DNA of 64,000 bases, taken from Aquarana catesbeiana (lineage: Eukaryota > Chordata > Amphibia > Anura > Ranidae). Within the stretch, counting starts at the first letter, position 1. Every line of letters starts with the position of its first letter. Positions 21,601-32,445 of the stretch are shown here, piece by piece. The notes beneath the pieces were generated by a model. It ran no database searches and was not told the origin of the DNA. It saw only the letters and a list, made by a program, of their open reading frames with translations. The stretch covers positions 32,354,082 to 32,418,081 of the forward strand of contig NC_133336.1 of NCBI RefSeq assembly GCF_042186555.1, in the 5' to 3' direction. Both the position numbers and the translations under genes were made by a program.

Positions 21601-22314
21601 TTCCTTCGACGTATCTGTTTATTGCTGCCAATCGTGTTATTGCTGGGGCCTGGAAGACACCTTCTGTATTGTTTGCAGTGGTGAAGAGCACTCTGACCAC
21701 CTTGATAATCAACCAAAAAATGCCCAGTATTTTACATGATTCCCATGCTTAATTTTTTGAAGGTTTGGGCTCCCTGGTAGTCGTATGTTCTCCCCATCCT
21801 GCATCTGACCAGCCTGGGCCTGGTGGTCATATGCTGTCCCCATCCTGCATCCGGTCAGCCTGGGCCTGGTGGTCGTATGCTCCCCCCCACCCTGCATATG
21901 ACCAGCCTGGGCTTCTTGTAATTGTTGGTATTACCATCCAAGTCTGCAGGACCCCTCTCCCTTCCCTCCCTTCCCTCTGTCTCCCATCTTCCCCTCACCA
22001 GGAATTTCTCCTGCTTTCCCTACTGCTCTTCTTTTTTTTTTTTTTCTCCCCCTCTCTGTTCTCACTCCCCTTCTGCGGCTTCTGTTGTCTCAAGGTATGC
22101 CCTAGTCCCTCAGGCTTAGGCACATTTTGCAGACCTACATATTGACCTCACCGTGGGGTCGTCTAGCTGATATTTTACTCACTAAAATGTTTAGTTGCAC
22201 AAGATATCACTCGGGCCTGTATACTTTGTTTCCTCCCTTGTTTACCCGCTGCATGGGGGATCAGCTGTCCTGTTTACATGAGCAACAATAAACATGATCA
22301 TACCAGAAAATCAA

Positions 22315-23125
22315 CCCCAATAGATCCAGAGCAGTTCTATGTGTGTACAATAGATCCAGAGCATCTCTATGTGTGTACAATAGATCCAGAGCATCTCTAT
22401 GTGTATACAATAGATCCAGAGCATCTCTATGTGTATACAATAGATCCAGAGCTTCTCTATGTGTGTACAATAGATCCAGAGCTTCTCTATGTGTATACAA
22501 TAGATCCAGAGCATCTCTATGTGTATACAATAGATCCAGAGCATCTCTATGTGTATACAATAGATCCAGAGCATCTCTATGTGTATACAATAGATCCAGA
22601 GCATCTCTATGTGTATACAATAGATCCAGAGCATCTCTATGTGTATACAATAGATCCAGAGCAGTTCTATGTGTATACAATAGATCCAGAGCTGTTTTAT
22701 TTGTGTACAATGGATCCAGAGCAGCTCTATGTGTATACAATAGATCCAGAGCAGCTCTATGTGTATACAATAGATCCAGAGCGGTTCTTTGTGTGTGTAC
22801 AGTGGATCCAGATAGGTTCTATGTGTGTACAATGGATCCAGAGCGGCACTGTGTGTGTACAATGGATCCAGAGAGGTTCTATGTGTGTACAATGGATCCA
22901 GAGCAGTTCTATGTGTGTACAATGGATCCAGAGCAGTTCTATGTGTGTACAATGGATCCAGTGAGGATCTATGTGTGTACAATGGATCCAGAGCAGTTCT
23001 ATGTGTGTACAATGGATCCAGTGAGGATCTATGTGTGTACAATGGATCCAGAGCAGTTCTATGTGTGTACAATGGATCCAGAGCAGTTCTATGTATGTAC
23101 AATGGATCCAGAGCATCTCTGAGTA
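22315..23125. repeat. 30-bp minisatellite
   Basis: About 27 copies of a 30-bp unit like ATAGATCCAGAGCATCTCTA plus TGTGTATACA, starting about 25 bp after the L1 polyadenylation signal. Units on the right carry TGGATCC instead of TAGATCC. The open frames in it are repeat artefacts. Confidence 0.95.
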
Positions 23126-23670
23126 CAAAGTGGTGGAGGGTGACACCTGCTGTTAAGAATGGGAAGTACAGTTATAATCTGGTCGGTTTAGAGAGGGCCG
23201 AAGTGAGAACCCATTTTTTGGCGGTTGATGAGGCAGCGCAGTTTCATTATATCTTAGTTTCCAGGAGAAGATCTTAAATTGCACCCACTATTATTAATAT
23301 ACATTTATATCTCCTGATACAATAAAGTTTCTTCCAATATGCACAGTTGGGAGTGCCTAAGCTGCACATTCACAAGGCTCAGCGGTTGGTGTTCTTAAAA
23401 TTTTAGACTGCCATAAATAAGGGGAGTACAAGGTGGAGAAATGACGCACGCGAACGTTTAGATAAAATACTGGAGTGTATTTTTGATTGTTTTTATGTGT
23501 TCGTTCTTTGTTGTTGTGGTCAGGACCCAAACAAGACCGTTTTTTTATTTCTTTGTTAGGTAAATATGAAATATCGTATATTTATTATCTTTAATCTCTT
23601 TACCTGTTTTTAGGCTCTCTTTGCTCCTTGATTTAAAAAGCCTATTGTTTAAGAAATATCACAATGCTTC
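23126..23670. other. Intronic sequence, nothing recognised
   Basis: No gene, tandem repeat or transposon end was seen. Confidence 0.5.
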
Positions 23671-23671
23671 T

Positions 23672-23901
23672 GTTAAAGTGTTACTAAACCCACAACAGTA
23701 AAATCAGTCTGTATATGCAGTAAAGCATGCTTGTTATACTCACTGTGGAACCTAAGGGGTTAATCCTCTGCATTGTGTAAAAAAGGCTGTTTGATCCTGT
23801 CTTCTCTGATCCTCCCCGTCTTCCACTGTCCCCAAGCCATCTCCTGATAATGCAGAGCCTTTGAGTCACCCTGCACATGCTCAGTTTGATGTGTATTGCT
23901 A

Positions 23902-23934
<33 letters not shown>

Positions 23935-24235
23935 GGGGGGGGGGTGCAAGTGATCAGCACAGGGCCAATCAGCACTGTTCAGACAGAGGGTCAGGGGTCT
24001 GCAGCCTCATAGGACAATCAGGGGAGAATGAAAACTGTTCTACAAGCTTTCACCAGACACTGATAGATGTCACACGACTGCTATATACTGCTGATGAGAA
24101 AAGGTATTTAGCAGTTTATATTTACTATAATAATTGCATTTCCATGTTCTGTATACTGTGGGAGACCAGATATAATGAATGCAGGCTCCTGGGTTTAGGA
24201 ACACTGTAAGTATCTTAAAGTAATTGTAAAGTCCT
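23672..24235. repeat. Interspersed repeat with T/G homopolymer junction
   Basis: The stretch beginning AAAGTGTTACTAAACCCACA looks like an interspersed frog repeat. It holds a run of about 28 T followed by 10 G (23907-23944). Family and borders uncertain. Confidence 0.4.
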
Positions 24236-24460
24236 TCATGTAGCAAAAGTTTATTTATGAACGATTGTATGTATAATATATAATCAGAAAAAAAACAATT
24301 GTATGTATGTATATATTCAGAGAGGGAGAAAGAAGAGGCAATATATAAAATATAAGTTTAATATCCTATAAACATCCAAAAGAACAGTCAACATTGACCC
24401 GCAATGTAACATTTTCCTTGAACGCGGTTGCAGGACGGTCTGTTCCAGGAGTGTGTGATC

Positions 24461-24884
24461 TAATGCCCCGTACACACGGTCAGATTTTCCGACGGAAAAT
24501 GTTCGATGGGACCTTGTTGTCGGAAATTCCGACCGTGTGTGGGCTCCATCGGACATTTTCCATCGGAATTTCCGTCACACAAAATTTGAGAGAGAGCTGG
24601 TGCTCAAATTTTCCGACAACAAAATCTGTTGTCGTAAATTCCGATCGTGTGTACACAATTCCGACTTACAAAGTTCCACGCATGCTCGGAATCAAGCAGA
24701 AGAGCCGCACTGGCTATTGAACTTCATTTTTCTCGGCTCGTCGGATGTGTTGTACGTCACCGCGTTCTTGACGTTCGGAATTTGTGTGACCGTGTGTATG
24801 CAAGACAAGTTTGAGCCAACATCCGTCGGAAAAAAATCCATGGATTTTGTTGTCGGAATGTCCGATCGTGTGTACGCGACATTA
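24461..24884. mobile_element. Palindromic MITE, ACACACGGTCGGA family, copy 1
   Basis: Ends TAATGCCCCGTACACACGGT and CGATCGTGTGTACGCGACAT (plus TA) are inverted copies. The interior repeats TTGTCGGAAATTCCGA words on both strands. No coding potential. Related copies are at 25074, 41154, 42098 and 53170. Confidence 0.85.
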
Positions 24885-25073
24885 GGGTCAGCATTAACAC
24901 ACAACCCTGCGAACGCGTCTAGTGTTTATGTGCGTTTTGCATTTTTTTCTGCCTAAAAGCTCCTCTCCTGATCCCCCTCGTGAGCTTTTTTTTTGTCAGC
25001 CTGTAAACACTCCACTTATGCTAATACTATACTATATTATACTAATGTGTCTGTAAATACCTGTGTGCACACA

Positions 25074-25562
25074 TATGCCGCGTACACACAATCAGACATT
25101 CTGACAACAAAATCCTGAATTTTTTTTCCGACGGATGTTGGCTCATACTTGTCTTGCATACACACGGTCACACAAATCTTGTCGGAAATTCCGATCGCCA
25201 AGAACGCGGTGACGTACAACACGTACGACAAGCCGAGAAAAATGAAGTTCAATAGCCAGTGCGGCTCTTCTGCTTGATTCCGAGCATGCGTGGAACTTTG
25301 TGCAACGGACTTGTTGTGTACACACGATCGGAATTTCCGACAACGGATTTTGTTGTCGGAAAATTTGGGAACCAGCTCAACAAATGTCCGATAGAGCCTA
25401 CACACGGTCGGAATTTCCGACAACAAGTGTTCGATGTGAGCTTGTTGTCGGCAATTCCGACAACATATGTCCGATGGAGCCTACACGTGGTCGGATTTTC
25501 CGATAACAAGCTCACATCGAACATTTGTTGTCGGAAATTCCGACCGTGTGTACGCGGCATTA
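25074..25562. mobile_element. Palindromic MITE, ACACACGGTCGGA family, copy 2
   Basis: It runs from ATGCCGCGTACACACAATCA to GACCGTGTGTACGCGGCATT. The arm containing TTGTCGGAAATTCCGACAAC is repeated several times near 25330-25540, so the right arm seems partly duplicated. Same family as 24461-24884, opposite relative order of the inner AGAACGCGGTGACGTAC marker. Confidence 0.82.
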
Positions 25563-25816
25563 GGCTTTTAGGCTCGGTTCACACTGGTGTGATGTGGGGA
25601 AACCCTGCAAATCCAGTGCCGGTTCCCGCATCGCATCGGAATTGCCGGCGGTTCACACTTCCCTATGCGAACTGCTGGGGGTGTCAATACAAAGTTAATG
25701 ACCCCCCCCCCAAATCGGTTCGCAGATTGCAGTGCAAACTGTGAATTCGTACAGGAATGTGAACACCCACGCGACTTGATTCTGGTGCGGGGGAAAAAAA
25801 AAAAAAGGGTCCTACA

Positions 25817-26345
25817 CAGTGGCGTCTCTAGGGGGTGGCTTTTGGGGATATAGCCCCGAATCTGGGGCCCATAGCCCCGAGTCTCTGCAGGGGTCCTCAA
25901 GAGGAGGGGAGACTCTTTGAGGACCCCGATATAAGTGGGGGGGCTCTCTGGGGACCCTGATGCAGGCGGAAGGCTCTCTGGGGATCCTGATTTAAGGGCG
26001 AGGCTCTCTGGGGACTTTGATTTAAGGGCGAGGATCTCTGGGGACCCTGATTTAAGGGCGAGGCTCTCTGGGGACCCTGATTTAAGGGCGAGGCTCTCTG
26101 GGGACCCTGATTTAAGGGGGAGGCTCTCTGGGAACCCTGATGCAAGGGGGAAGCTCTCTGGGGATCCTAATGTAAGGGGGCTCTTTGGGGACCCTGGTGT
26201 AATGTAAGGGGGGCTCTCTGGGGATATATACACAAACACGTATATTATATACATGTGTATGCCCGCCCAAGCGTATGACTTTCTTTACTATGTTGCTATG
26301 GGGGGCTCTAGCCCCAGATCTTTTGTAAACCTAGCAACGCCCCTG
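25817..26345. mobile_element. hAT MITE carrying a 30-bp minisatellite
   Basis: It starts CAGTGGCGTCTCTAGGGGG and ends CTAGCAACGCCCCTG. The 8-bp target GTCCTACA is exact at 25809-25816 and 26346-26353. The inside is mostly a tandem repeat (about 25935-26215) of CTCTCTGGGGACCCTGATTT plus AAGGGCGAGG. Confidence 0.92.
25935..26215. repeat. 30-bp minisatellite inside a hAT MITE
   Basis: About nine copies of a 30-bp unit based on CTCTGGGGACCCTGATTTAA, the last ones with internal deletions. Confidence 0.92.
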
Positions 26346-26499
26346 GTCCTACATGATTTTGGTCCCAATGAGATGCAAATTCAGCCATACAATCTCTATG
26401 GCTAAATACGCATCGCCCAGATATTGCATGTGATCTGCACAGCAGTGTGGTGCGAATCACATGCGATGTTTGACATCGCACAAGTGTGACCTGGCGCTT

Positions 26500-26752
26500 A
26501 GGCCCCATTCACACCTGAATGTCGCGTTTTCAGGCAGAAAGACGCGCGGTTTTTACTGCGTTTTTGACACGTTTTTGCCGCAATTTTGTGCAGGTTAAGA
26601 GGTCACCAATGTAAAAAGCAGAAAAATGCCCCAAATCTGCCTAAAAAAAAAAAAAAAGTTCAAGAACTTGTTTGAGCTTCAGGCGTTTTGGAGCTTCTGG
26701 CTTCAGGCGTTTTGAAGTGGGGATGTGAACCAGGTGTGAATGGGGCCTTAGA
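26500..26752. mobile_element. Foldback MITE next to the exon
   Basis: TTAGGCCCCATTCACACCTG (26500-26519) is mirrored by CAGGTGTGAATGGGGCCTTA (26731-26750). It ends about 170 bp before the next nrxn2 exon. Confidence 0.85.
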
Positions 26753-26919
26753 GGTGTATTAGAAAAGGAGCGACTGTATCTTTTAAAGAAAAAAAGATAC
26801 AGTCTAAGCATGTCTGAAAATGAAAGTAACATAAAACTGATCCCAGACTCTATTTTGTTCCTCTCTTCTGTTTTCTTGGTGTTGTTTCTAACCTTTTGAC
26901 CTTTCTTCCCCTGTGGTAG

Positions 26920-27358
26920 GTTGTCTATAAGAATAATGACATCCGCCTTGAGCTGTCTCGCCTGGCCCGAATATCAGACGTCAAAATGAAGATCTACGGT
27001 GAAGTGGCCCCCAAGTGTGAGAACGTGGCCACGCTGGACCCGATCAGCTTCGAGAGCCCCGAGGCCTACATCAGCCTGCCTAAGTGGAACACTAAACGCA
27101 TGGGCTCCATCTCCTTCGACTTCCGCACCACCGAGCCCAACGGCCTCATCCTTTTCACCCACGGAAAGCCGCAGGACCGCAAGGACGTTCGCAGCCAGAA
27201 GAACACCAAAGTGGACTTCTTTGCGGTGGAGCTGCTGGACGGTCACCTCTACCTCCTGTTGGACATGGGTTCTGGCACCATCAAGGTGAAAGCCACCGCC
27301 AAGAAGGCAAACGATGGCGAGTGGTGCCACGTGGACATCCAGCGTGACGGCAGATCAG
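26920..27358 (+). CDS. nrxn2: Neurexin-2 exon, end of LNS2 and most of LNS3
   Basis: The 439-bp exon starts in phase 0 (VVYKNNDIRLELSRLA, end of LNS2) and continues with MKIYGE and CENVATLDPISFE into LNS domain 3 (ISLPKWNTKRMGSISFDFRT, EPNGLILFTHGKPQ, VDFFAVELLDGHLYLLLDMG). It ends in DGRS plus the first base of a Gly codon. The acceptor is TAG at 26917-26919 and the donor GTAAGG starts at 27359. SRLARI, KPQDRKD and RSQKNTKVDFFAVELL favour neurexin-2 over 1 and 3. The third position is GC-rich, unlike the surrounding introns. One oddity: EWCHVD has Cys (TGC at 27325-27327) where the neurexins I recall have Tyr. LNS3 is part of the alpha-neurexin ectodomain. Confidence 0.95.
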
Positions 27359-28139
27359 GTAAGGAGGAGCTGAGGTGGTGGTGGAGTGAGCCTGAGACAG
27401 TAGAAAGTCAAGACTCCGCAATACTGAGAGGGCTGATCTGATCTCTATCATGTTTCCAGCTGTGGTTTGGTCCTCCAGCTATGTGCATGGAAGGACCCCA
27501 GGTGTCACCAATGACGCATCTATACAAATTCTCTCCTGTGTTCTGTGATTGCTGCTACAAAACTGAGCCAGACAAATTTTATCACTCCAATTCATATACA
27601 CATAGTGCTGGAATTATATGTTATGTTGTGTGTGTGTGTGTGTGTGAGTTTATAGAACTGCAGACAATGGACAACCAGTGCATCCTGGGAGAACGCAGGG
27701 ATGGAGATGAAGATCTGAAAACTGCGCCCGTAACACTAGAAAATGCAGCAACTGCTGCCAGAATGAATGTCTTCAGTCGTGATTTATGTTTTTGGTGTCT
27801 TTTCACAGCACCGCTGTACGTCATCTCCTATAGATAAGATAGGATTAATACAAAAACGTGTATACCTATTGCTGTCCTGATGCTGGGTGTTAGAAAAGAG
27901 ACCTCCTAGTCTTCTACTCTTCGTTGAAGGATGAAATGAGTTTGAATATCTTAATTTGGCCTGCTAACTTTGTATGTTTTTTTTTTTTCAATTGGGCTGA
28001 TTTGCTGGGTAGATCGCTTTTCAGAGGGGAATTTAGCAGTGTCTGGCAGGTGTTCATGAAGCAACCCTGTGTGTGTTTGACAGGCTGTGCCGCCTGTCAA
28101 ACTCTGCTGATTTAAAGTTGCCGCAAAGCACCGCGGCAT

Positions 28140-28660
28140 TAGTACATACATTAAAATGATTGTAAGGGTTTGTTTTTTGTTTTTTTTGTTTTTTTTGTTT
28201 TTTTTAATAACAAATATATCATACTTTCTTCCACTGTGCAGCTCGTTTTGCACAGAGTGGCCCTGAACCTGCTCTTCTGGGGTTCCTCGGCGGCTCTCGC
28301 GGCTCCTCCCCACATCAGATATCCCCCTAGGAGAAGCGCTCTCCCGGGGGGGTTACCTTGCGGGCACGCTCCCGAGTCCAGCATAGACGCCGAATGATGG
28401 ACTCAGCCCCGCCCCCCGCGTAATTGGATTTGATTGACAGCAGAGAGAGCCAATGGCTGCGTTGCTATCAATCTATCCAATCAAGAGCCGGGAACCCCCA
28501 GGCAGAGAGACAGCGCGCCCCCGCCGGGTCAAGTTCCATGGCTCAGGTAAGTAAAACGGGGTGGGGGGGGCGGTTGCTGGGGGGCCGGTCACTGCCAGGT
28601 GTTTTTTCCTAATGCATAGGATGCATTAAGGTGAAAAAACACGTAGGCTTACAACCCCTT
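28140..28660. repeat. Interspersed repeat with T-rich start
   Basis: It begins with TTTTTTGT repeats (28168-28206). It holds a GC-rich block and a small palindrome around CCTAATGCATAGGATGCATT (28608-28627), with a related phrase near 57450. Borders uncertain. Confidence 0.4.
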
Positions 28661-28925
28661 TTTAAGCCTTTTTTTTTTTTTTTTAATGGGATCAAAGACG
28701 TTAGAAAAATGCTGGTTTTTACAGCTGAACCCACAAGTTTTGGTTTTTTTTTTACAGTCAAAAAAATGCCCGTCAAAAACAGTTGATAACAGCCTATGTG
28801 TGCATGGACACATAGGATAACATGCTGGAGAGTTTATTAACTATAGAAAAAAAAACGTCTGAAGCCAAAAACAGCAGCTGTAAAAACTCCCAGAAACGTC
28901 CAGTGTTCATGAGGCCTAATAGCAG
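28661..28925. repeat. Small inverted-repeat element
   Basis: GGTTTTTACAGCTG (28713-28726) is matched by CAGCTGTAAAAAC (28874-28886) around a centre that includes CCTATGTGTGCATGGACACA. Probably a foldback MITE. Confidence 0.4.
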
Positions 28926-29117
28926 AGTTTAGGTTGGGCAGTCAGTTTGGGGACCTCGGCTCAACTCCCTGTTTTTACTTCCCCCTCCTGGCTGCCCATT
29001 TGAAGGTGCCCTAACAGTTTTGACTTATTAAAGTACCTACCAGCAGATATAACCGCTGGATACAGACTTGTTGACTAAGCGTTTGGCTCACTGTCTGTCT
29101 TTCTATCTAGTTGTCAA

Positions 29118-29350
<233 letters not shown>

Positions 29351-29353
29351 ATT

Positions 29354-30023
29354 ATATTACCAAAAGTATTAGGACGCCTGCCTTTACATGAACTTTAATG
29401 GCATTCTTAGTCTTAGTCCAGTCTTAGTCCATAGGGTTCAATATAAAGTTGGCCCACCCTTTGCAGCTATAACAGCTTCAACTCTTCTGGGAAGGCTGTC
29501 CACAAGGTTTAGGAGTATGTCTATGGGAATTTTTGAGCATTCTTCCAGAAGACTATTTGTGAGGTCCGACACTGATGTTGGACGAGAAGGCCTGGCTCGC
29601 AGTCTCCGCTCTAATTCATCCCAAAGGTGTTCTATCGGGTTGAGGTCAGGACTCTGTGCAGGCCAGTCAAGTTCCTCCACCCCAAACTCGCCTATCCATG
29701 CCCTTATGGACCTTGCTTTGTGCACTGGTCCAAATAATTTGGTGGAGGGGGGGGATTATGGTATGCGGTTGTCTTTCAGGAGAGTGCGAGCCGGGCCTTC
29801 TCTTCCAACATCAGTGCCTGACCTCACAAATGTGCTTCTGGAAGAATAGTCAAACATTCCTATAGACACACTCCTAAACCTTGTGGACGGCCTTCCCAGA
29901 AGAGTTGAAGCTGTTATAGCTGCAAAGGGTGGACCAACTCAATATTGAACCCTACGGACTAAGACTGGGATGCCATTAAAGTTCATGTGCGTGTAAAGGC
30001 AGGTGTCACAATACTTTTGGTAA
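29354..30023 (-). mobile_element. Tc1 deletion derivative with long inverted repeats
   Basis: Ends TATTACCAAAAGTATTAGG and CACAATACTTTTGGTAA are inverted. The arms extend over about 200 bp: the left arm phrase GCTATAACAGCTTCAACTCT is mirrored at 29905-29925. Between them, on the minus strand, is the C-terminal third of a transposase. Confidence 0.85.
29438..29725 (-). pseudogene. Tc1 transposase C-terminal fragment
   Basis: The 95-codon frame holds ELDWPAQSPDLNPIEHLWDE, the motif with the last catalytic Glu, and ends with AAKGGPTLY. The DNA-binding half and both catalytic Asp residues are absent. Cannot be active. Confidence 0.88.
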
Positions 30024-30179
30024 GTCTGTCTATTCTATTGATCTGTCTGTGTGTCATTCTACTATCTATCGATCTATCTATTCTATCATTCTCCCAGCTT
30101 TCCAACTTTCAATTTCATATTGTATGCTGCTCATTCCAGAAATATATCTGGATATTCTATATCTGTAGATGTAAGTGAT

Positions 30180-30500
30180 TACCATTAATGACGGAGCTGG
30201 GCATAGTCCTGCACAGCACATGGTGTCTGCTCAAAAGCTGGCCTGTCCGCCCATTGCAGTTGGCTGAAGCCGCGAAAAGCCGCGCTCTGGAATCCTCCTG
30301 TGTCCCTGTTGTATTAACCTTTCTAATGAAAACGCTCTTGACATTTGCGCTGTGCGGAGATTGCTCGCACTCCGTCATTAAGATTGATTGAATTATCCGC
30401 AGAGCGAGGAAAATAAATACCCCAATGAGGGCATTTGTTACATAAATTAAATGAAGGTGGAAACCCCTAAACTGTATCTGACCACGGCTGTTATTTGCTG
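30180..30500. promoter_or_regulatory. nrxn2: Possible conserved intronic element
   Basis: Non-repetitive sequence about 1 kb before an exon, with words such as CATTAATGACGG, CTAATGAAAACG, GTCATTAAGATTGATTGAAT and AAATTAAATGAAG that fit homeodomain or SOX sites. This is only a look; alignment is required. Confidence 0.25.
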
Positions 30501-30549
30501 ATAGAAGGCATGTACCTCTGTCTGATGGTTGCCTCAATGCCACTACATG

Positions 30550-30895
30550 TAAATTCTAGAGCAGTCTCCCTCAGCAAATCGTATAGTAGGGGGTTCTAGA
30601 TCAGCCCTCTTAATCAAATCATATTGTGGGATTCTAGAGCAGCTCCCCCCCTGCAAATCATATAGTAGGGGGTTCTAGATCAGCCCTCTTAATCAAATCA
30701 TGTAGTGGGATTCTAGAGCAGCCCCCCCCCCCGCAAATCATATAGTAGGGGGTTCTGGAGCATCCACCTCAGCAAATCATATAGCGGGGGTTCTAAATCA
30801 GCCCCCCCCCCTCCTGCAAATCATTTAGTGGTGGGCTCTAGAATAGTGCTCCTCAGCAGATCATATAGTGGGGGTTCTAGGAAGATTCTAGAGCA
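30550..30895. repeat. Degenerate tandem repeat, unit about 58 bp
   Basis: GCAAATCATATAGTAGGGGG followed by TTCTAGATCAGCC recurs about six times, with C-run length changes. Confidence 0.85.
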
Positions 30896-31180
30896 GAGCC
30901 CTAGTTAAGGGATCATTTTGGACCCCACTCATATATAACTGTTGTGGGTTTCTGCTTTATAATCCTCACAATATCAGATTCATTTTTGGGGTTCAAACCT
31001 AATATTAGGTGGCCCTGGAGCAGGCCCCCCTCTGCCAATCATTGATGGTATTCTAGAAAGTTCCTGGTTTCTGAACTATATATATTCGGAGGGTTCAATA
31101 TCATCCGCCCATCACTGCATTGTGTAGATAAGCCTCTTCCATTGCTTTTATATGTGTTATAATGGTTTCTCTCTTTACAG

Positions 31181-31564
31181 GCACCATCTCCGTGAACAGT
31201 AAACGCACTCCATTCACCGCCAGCGGGGAGAGCGAGATTCTGGACCTGGAAGGGGACATGTACCTGGGGGGCCTCCCCGAGAACCGCGCCGGGCTCATTC
31301 TGCCCACCGAGTTGTGGACGGCCATGTTGAACTACGGTTACGTGGGCTGCATCCGCGACCTGTTCATCGACGGTCGCAGCAAGAACATCCGTCAGCTAGC
31401 GGAGGAGCAGAATGCCGCCAGCGTGAAATCCTTCTGTAACCGCGTGAGCGGCAAGCAGTGCGACAGCTACCCCTGTAAGAACAACGCCGGCTGCCGGGAT
31501 GGCTGGAACCGCTTTGTGTGTGACTGCACCGGCACCGGGCACTGGGGCCGCACCTGCGAGAGGG
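31181..31564 (+). CDS. nrxn2: Neurexin-2 exon, end of LNS3 and EGF-like domain B
   Basis: The 384-bp exon starts in phase 1 (completing Gly, then TISVNSKRTPFTASGE) and carries the end of LNS3 (SEILDLEGDMYLGGLPENRA, GYVGCIRDLFIDGRSKNIRQ), with a conserved Cys pair (GC in YVGCIRD and SFC). EGF-like domain B follows with six cysteines in the pattern CDSYPC, KNNAGC, RDGWNRFVC, DC and ending RTC. EGF-B links the second and third LNS-EGF-LNS modules of alpha-neurexin. NSKRTPFTASGE, LEGDMYL and LILPTELWTAMLN are the strongest neurexin-2 signatures. The acceptor AG is at 31179-31180, the donor GTGAGT at 31565, and the last base G completes a Glu codon in the next exon. Confidence 0.95.
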
Positions 31565-32114
31565 GTGAGTGCGGCTCTGTCAGCATTTATTAATAGAAGA
31601 TGGAATAAAGAAATGTGTCCCCAACTCTGTCCCCTGCCACCCCCATTCCAAGATTCTAGATGTCTTCATTGTTACAGAATATGAGACCTCGTGTTGGGCA
31701 CTACTGTGACCACGGCAGGTGGCAGGACTGGGAACATTGGAAAGATAGGAGAAGTTGGCGGGTTAATCAGGCTGCTGAGATCCACCCAAACCTGAAGTGT
31801 CCCTTTTTTGTGGAAGATATTTTGGCTGTACATTGACATACACACTTCTTTCTGGCAAGGGGCAAGCATTGTGTTAAACTGACCCTGATGTTTCTTTAAA
31901 AAGAAATAACATAGGGCTTAATTCACAAAGCTTTAGCACATGGGTAAAGACCCCAATTGTAGTCATGTAAGAGTAATTTTATAATCTAATCCGACTCAAC
32001 AGAAAATAACTGTCACTTTTGTGAAAATAAGAATGCTTATCCAGTTGTGTTAGCTTTGTGAATTTTGTAACTTTATAAGGAGTGAAAAAGAGTTTGGTCC
32101 CTGAGAGATCCTAA

Positions 32115-32445
32115 AGCCAGCCATAGATTATGCGATTTTCTTTCCTGCAACCTGAAAGAAAATTGCTCGATTCCTCCATCAACACAATCAGTGTTGATGG
32201 GGGAATCCATTCTGCAAACCTATTGTTTTCTCAGGGTGGGGGAAGTTGCCCCTGCCAGGAGAACATAGTGATTATTGCTAACAGCTATAGTAGCCGCTAG
32301 CTATAATATGTGAAATCCAACAGGCTGGTGGTACCCAAATTGATCAACTTGGGCACATTTAGCTTTCCCATACATGGTTCAAAATCTCGACATTCAAACC
32401 GCCATCTATAGGCGGCTTTAGGACTAATCATAGTTGAACTACAGG
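32115..32445. mobile_element. Foldback MITE (AGCCATAGATTATGCGATTT type)
   Basis: AAAGCCAGCCATAGATTATG at the left is mirrored by CCATCTATAGGCGGCTTTAG (32402-32421) at the right. Related phrases occur at 42595 and 47905. No coding capacity. Confidence 0.55.

Larger units (their letters stand above)
17676..21603 (-). mobile_element. CR1-type LINE, nearly full length, 5' truncated
   Basis: On the minus strand it runs from a truncation in ORF1 (about 21603), through a complete ORF2, to a short 3' untranslated region whose end is repeats of CTATGTAA (17676-17697). The 5' limit is fixed by the L1 coding sequence that resumes there. CR1 copies are normally 5' truncated and end in an 8-bp microsatellite, as here. 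Two open frames without damage over 3.8 kb mean a recent insertion. No clear target duplication was found. Confidence 0.88.
17000..22310 (+). mobile_element. L1-like LINE 3' part, split by a CR1 LINE
   Basis: 17316-17675 encodes the C-terminal region of an L1-type ORF2 (EEWSKAWSAIAKCSLNTALE, KVPLRLYWVPTHIAGL, then VVHIWWSFPRLTGF) with stops. The same protein resumes at about 21604 (YLFIAANRVIAGAWKTPSVL, then a frame change and FLKVWAPW at 21757-21780). The 3' untranslated part has three copies of a 57-bp repeat (about 21775-21910) and AATAAA at 22287-22292. Everything from 17676 to 21603 is the later CR1 insertion. The left limit is uncertain. Confidence 0.75.
25568..26500. mobile_element. 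Foldback MITE interrupted by a hAT MITE
   Basis: GGCTCGGTTCACACTGGTGT near the left end is mirrored by ACATCGCACAAGTGTGACCT at 26471-26490. The two halves are separated by the hAT insertion 25817-26345. Confidence 0.65.
564..26919 (+). other. nrxn2: nrxn2 intron (26.4 kb), mostly repeats
   Basis: The intron runs from donor GTAAGT at 564 to acceptor TAG at 26917-26919, between phase-0 exons. It holds tandem repeats, DNA transposons, two LINEs and an LTR-element fragment, listed separately. No other host gene was recognised on either strand. Such long introns are usual in neurexin genes. Confidence 0.85.

Noticed and set aside
22278..23277. Long frames with DPEHLYVYTI-type repeats on both strands
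   Set aside because: Artefact of the 30-bp minisatellite at 22315-23125.
24461..25562. Palindromic elements as tRNA or structured RNA genes
   Set aside because: No cloverleaf or polymerase III boxes; the structure is explained by MITE inverted repeats found in several copies.
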